Positions 12,469 to 14,552 of a stretch of DNA of 14,552 nucleotides are shown here, one piece after another. Source of the DNA: Methanomassiliicoccaceae archaeon UBA404 (GTDB lineage Archaea; Thermoplasmatota; Thermoplasmata; Methanomassiliicoccales; Methanomethylophilaceae); contig DAHY01000043.1 in the NCBI GenBank assembly GCA_002498605.1, positions 1-14,552 of the forward strand. The letters are read 5' to 3'. The translations under genes and the position numbers were made by a program. Numbering within the stretch: position 1 is the first letter of the stretch; each line of letters begins with the position of its first letter. The notes under the pieces are model-generated. The model was not told where the DNA came from. It saw nothing but the letters and a program-made list of their open reading frames with translations, and did no database searches.

Positions 12469-13473
12469 ATGGCACACGTCGCAGCATGGAAGAAGAAACT
12501 GGTGAATAACCTTGTTGACGAAATGCTCAGCAACCCCGTCGTCGCAATTGTTGACGTGGAAGGAATTGCGGGGCAGCAGATTCAGGGTATGAGGGCCAAG
12601 CTGAGAGGCGAAGTATACCTCAAAATGGCAAAGAACAAACTTATGCTCTTGGCCGTTGAAGAGGCCGCCAAACAGAAGCCCGGACTTGAGGGACTCATGG
12701 ATTCGATCCACGGACAGTGCGCTATCATAGCCACCGACAAAGATCCGTTCAAGCTGTTCAAACAGCTTAACGCCACCATGTCCGCCGCACCCGCCAAAGC
12801 GGGTCACGCGGCACCTCACGACATCGTGGTTCCCAAGGGACCCACGCCGTTCGGACCGGGTCCGATCATCGGTGAACTTCAAAAGATAGGTCTTCCCGCA
12901 GCCATAGAAGCCGGGAAGATAGTAGTCAAAAAGGACACGACGCTGGTCAAGGAGGGGGAACCCATATCCAGACCCGTCGCGGCAATGCTTCCCAAGCTCG
13001 GAATACTGCCCATGGTCGTAGGTATGAACCTTAGGTCCGCCTACGAAGACGGAGTGGTTTACAGCAGAAGCACACTGGATGTTCCGGAAGACTACTACAG
13101 CAATATGTTCGCTTCGGCAATCTATAACGCACGTGCACTGGCAATCGAAATAGCCTGGCCTACCGACCAGACCATCGTTGCATTGATCACGAAGGCGTAC
13201 AGAGAGGCAATGGCCCTTTCTATAGAAGCCGCAATCCCAACCAGAGACAGCATCGGAGCACTTTTGGCCAGGGCGGAAGCACAGATGCTTTCCGTAGCCT
13301 CGGCCGCAGGATATCAGGACGATCGCATATCTGCAAAGATGGCGTCCGCGCCTGTGTCTGTTGCAGCAGCGCCCGAAGACACCGATGAGAAAGGGGACGA
13401 GAACAAAGAAGAGATCAGCGAACAGGATGCCGAAGAAGATACGGCAGCCGCAATGTTCAGCTTATTCGGCTAA
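12469..13473 (+). CDS. rpl10: Large subunit ribosomal protein L10 (P0, stalk base)
   Basis: P0 anchors L12 dimers to 23S rRNA and, with L11, forms the base of the GTPase-activating stalk. At 334 residues it is the long archaeal form. The N-terminal rRNA-binding domain runs from VAAWKKKLVNNLVDEM to the GPGPIIGELQKIGLPAAIEAGKI region. Helical L12-binding spine segments follow, and the acidic tail ends EEDTAAAMFSLFG, resembling the L12 end (LSALFG), as expected for archaeal stalk proteins. SD GAGG overlaps the rpl1 stop codon (TGA at 12457-12459), and the gap between genes is nine bases, so the two are coupled. Confidence 0.96.
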   Translation: MAHVAAWKKKLVNNLVDEMLSNPVVAIVDVEGIAGQQIQGMRAKLRGEVYLKMAKNKLMLLAVEEAAKQKPGLEGLMDSIHGQCAIIATDKDPFKLFKQLNATMSAAPAKAGHAAPHDIVVPKGPTPFGPGPIIGELQKIGLPAAIEAGKIVVKKDTTLVKEGEPISRPVAAMLPKLGILPMVVGMNLRSAYEDGVVYSRSTLDVPEDYYSNMFASAIYNARALAIEIAWPTDQTIVALITKAYREAMALSIEAAIPTRDSIGALLARAEAQMLSVASAAGYQDDRISAKMASAPVSVAAAPEDTDEKGDENKEEISEQDAEEDTAAAMFSLFG

Positions 13474-13490
13474 ATAAGGAGATGAAAAAT

Positions 13491-13796
13491 ATGGAGTATA
13501 TCTACAGCGCAATGATGCTTTACTCTGCAGGCAAAGAAGTCACCGAGGAATCGTTGACCGCAGTTCTTACCGCCGCAGGCGTAGAAGCAGATGCAGCCAA
13601 GATCAAAGCTCTGACTGCTTCTCTTGACGGGGTCGACATAGCAGAGGCAATCGCAAATGCCTCTGTGGCAGCAGCCGCACCCGCGGCCGCAGCAGCCCCC
13701 GCAGCTTCCGCAGCTACCGAACAGGTAGTCGAAGAGGAAGAAGAAGAGGTCAGCGAAGAAGAGGCCGCAGCAGGTCTCAGTGCCCTTTTCGGATGA
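13491..13796 (+). CDS. rpl12: Large subunit ribosomal protein L12 (P1)
   Basis: This 101-residue acidic stalk protein binds P0 as dimers and recruits translational GTPases. The N-terminal dimerisation domain is MEYIYSAMMLYSAGKEVTEE, followed by an alanine-rich hinge (about residues 60-80) and the acidic end EEEEEEVSEEEAAAGLSALFG. I chose the ATG at 13491 because the SD GGAG (13478-13481) is nine bases upstream and MEYIY matches family starts. The in-frame ATG at 13482 touches the SD and is unlikely to be used. It is the last gene of the operon. T-rich sequence without a hairpin follows. Confidence 0.95.
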   Translation: MEYIYSAMMLYSAGKEVTEESLTAVLTAAGVEADAAKIKALTASLDGVDIAEAIANASVAAAAPAAAAAPAASAATEQVVEEEEEEVSEEEAAAGLSALFG

Positions 13797-13821
13797 ACGG
13801 GCACGGAGGACCGGTATTACA

Positions 13822-13855
13822 AACTTTTTACAACCAATTTATTTATTTTATTGAA
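13822..13855 (+). promoter_or_regulatory. T-rich end of the rpl12 transcript and promoter of the RHH gene
   Basis: CTTTTTA and TTTATTTATTTTATT can act as an archaeal U-rich terminator for rpl12. The part at 13838-13850 is also a TATA-like box about 27 bases before the ATG at 13872. No hairpin is present. Both roles are inferred. Confidence 0.4.
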
Positions 13856-13871
13856 CATCATACCGCCTGTT

Positions 13872-14198
13872 ATGGAACCTTCGGAAAGAATCACCGTGAG
13901 GCTCAATTCCGAAACCGCGGCGGCTTTGAAAATTCTTGTCGATCGGGGGGAATTCGAGTCGCTGTCCGACGCCGTACGCAAGGCGATGGAAGATTTCATA
14001 GCCGTAAGACTCACGTCCGAAGAGATTTCGAAAATCGTATCGGATATAGATATAGAAGATGATTCTTCGGTCATAGGAAAAAGCGACGTGGAGGCTATGA
14101 ACAGATCAATCCGCGAAGCGGTAACCGGTTTCGTGCGTACAAAGATGGATGAAGACGATTCCGATACGCAGAACGTCGAAAAGAAAAAAATCCGATGA
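13872..14198 (+). CDS. Ribbon-helix-helix (CopG/Arc-type) DNA-binding protein
   Basis: The 108-residue protein begins with a ribbon-helix-helix domain: strand ERITVRL (5-11), helix SETAAALKILVDRGEF and helix SLSDAVRKAMEDFIA. This is the archaeal CopG-like pattern that dimerises and inserts a beta-ribbon into the major groove. The rest (about 46-108) is charged, predicted helical and without a recognisable ligand domain, so it is probably a short regulator and not NikR. The ATG at 13872 is preferred over the in-frame TTG at 13851: it is about 27 bases after a TATA-like run, there is no SD, and the family start is MEPSERITVRL. A leaderless transcript is likely. The target is unknown; autoregulation is common in this class. 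Confidence 0.8.
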   Translation: MEPSERITVRLNSETAAALKILVDRGEFESLSDAVRKAMEDFIAVRLTSEEISKIVSDIDIEDDSSVIGKSDVEAMNRSIREAVTGFVRTKMDEDDSDTQNVEKKKIR

Positions 14199-14213
14199 CG
14201 GCAAAATCAGATA

Positions 14214-14552
14214 TTACTCGTCGGATTCTTCCAAATCGTTCAGCATTCTGACGGCTTTGCCGATTACGCCCATTATGGTATAATATTCGCACCTGGTGGG
14301 TATCGAACGTCCCATCATTTTTCTGAACATTACGGAAGTATGGTGTTTTCTGTCTTTGCTGTACCGGACGGCGTCAAGCAGATCGTCGAAAGAACCGAAC
14401 AAAAGTTCCTTTTCATGACTGTCCGCAGGTTCCGGATGCGTCAGATGAACCGTGCCGGACAGTTCGTACATTATTATCGAAGCGGCGTGGGAGAGATTCA
14501 TTATGGGATTGATGTCTTTCGTCGGTATGTTGACCAACAGATCGCATTTGTC
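14214..14552 (-). CDS. SpoU-family (TrmJ-like) tRNA 2'-O-methyltransferase, C-terminal part (cut by window edge)
   Basis: The frame is open to the right edge, so the N-terminus lies outside. The visible 112 codons begin DKCDLLVNIPTKDINPIMNL, followed by SHAASIIMYEL. This is motif 3 of the SpoU/SPOUT knot, where IP...NLS-A binds S-adenosylmethionine. The C-terminal region KHHTSVMFRKMMGR, then EYYTIMGVIGKAVRML, resembles the TrmJ tail. TrmJ methylates tRNA at position 32, but other SpoU enzymes cannot be excluded. It is convergent with the RHH gene, with 15 bases between stop codons. The SpoU-family call is strong; TrmJ is a good guess. Confidence 0.75.
   Translation of the reverse strand, partial: DKCDLLVNIPTKDINPIMNLSHAASIIMYELSGTVHLTHPEPADSHEKELLFGSFDDLLDAVRYSKDRKHHTSVMFRKMMGRSIPTRCEYYTIMGVIGKAVRMLNDLEESDE

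Noticed and set aside
13851..13871. TTG start for the ribbon-helix-helix protein
   Set aside because: It has no SD and lies within the TATA/T-rich stretch. The ATG at 13872 fits both the promoter distance and the family N-terminus.
1..14552. CRISPR array, insertion sequence, integrase, toxin-antitoxin or defence island
   Set aside because: I saw no spaced repeats, transposase or integrase motifs, or terminal inverted repeats. The region is core chromosomal with operons of housekeeping genes. The lone RHH protein has no toxin partner beside it.

Overview
This window is archaeal chromosomal DNA. The evidence is a gene set found only in archaea: TFB, Gar1, a tRNA splicing endonuclease, a Cdc48/VAT ATPase, Spt5, SecE of the Sec61-gamma type, P0/P1-type stalk proteins L10 and L12, a split GMP synthase subunit and UPF0147. 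Promoters look like TATA boxes, several genes appear leaderless, and Shine-Dalgarno (SD) sites are used inside operons. My best guess is the Thermoplasmatota, possibly a gut or rumen Methanomassiliicoccales. That is inference from the gene mix and from the complete absence of TAG stops, and no taxonomic marker here proves it.

Layout, left to right. Positions 1-764 (-) hold the N-terminal third of a Cdc48/VAT AAA+ ATPase cut by the window edge. A 414-base AT-rich divergent promoter region follows, with phased TGTAYA boxes in front of a leaderless trpB2 (1179-2498 +). endA (2568-3611 +) abuts, stop codon to stop codon, a polysaccharide pyruvyl transferase (-). The transferase is the last gene of a leftward operon gar1 - tfb - pyruvyl transferase (5778 to 3612). 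After a 311-base gap come a possible 14-codon leader ORF, a small three-pass membrane protein (6091-6402 +) with a strong hairpin terminator, and the overlapping purine genes purE and guaAb (6486-7897 +). Two tandem hairpins separate guaAb from a leftward pair: a 54-aa unknown protein and UPF0147.

The right half is a translation/secretion cluster: secE - spt5 - rpl11 (8661-10195), a hairpin terminator, a polysaccharide flippase (10251-11732), then a separately promoted rpl1 - rpl10 - rpl12 operon (11821-13796). The rpl1 leader contains a hairpin with the architecture of the known archaeal L1 autogenous operator. The window ends with a ribbon-helix-helix regulator (13872-14198 +) and the C-terminal part of a SpoU/TrmJ-type RNA methyltransferase (-), cut by the right edge.

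The information-processing genes supply transcription initiation (TFB), elongation (Spt5), the ribosomal L1 and L7/L12 stalks (L1, L10, L11, L12), rRNA pseudouridylation (Gar1), tRNA splicing (EndA), tRNA methylation and protein export (SecE). Two cell-surface polysaccharide genes, the pyruvyl transferase and the flippase, are embedded among them. The items most worth a second look are the roughly 125-residue beta-rich extension on Spt5, the L1 operator hairpin, the phased TRP-box-like array before trpB2, the possible leader micro-ORF, and the structured secE leader. I found no CRISPR array, insertion sequence, rRNA or tRNA.
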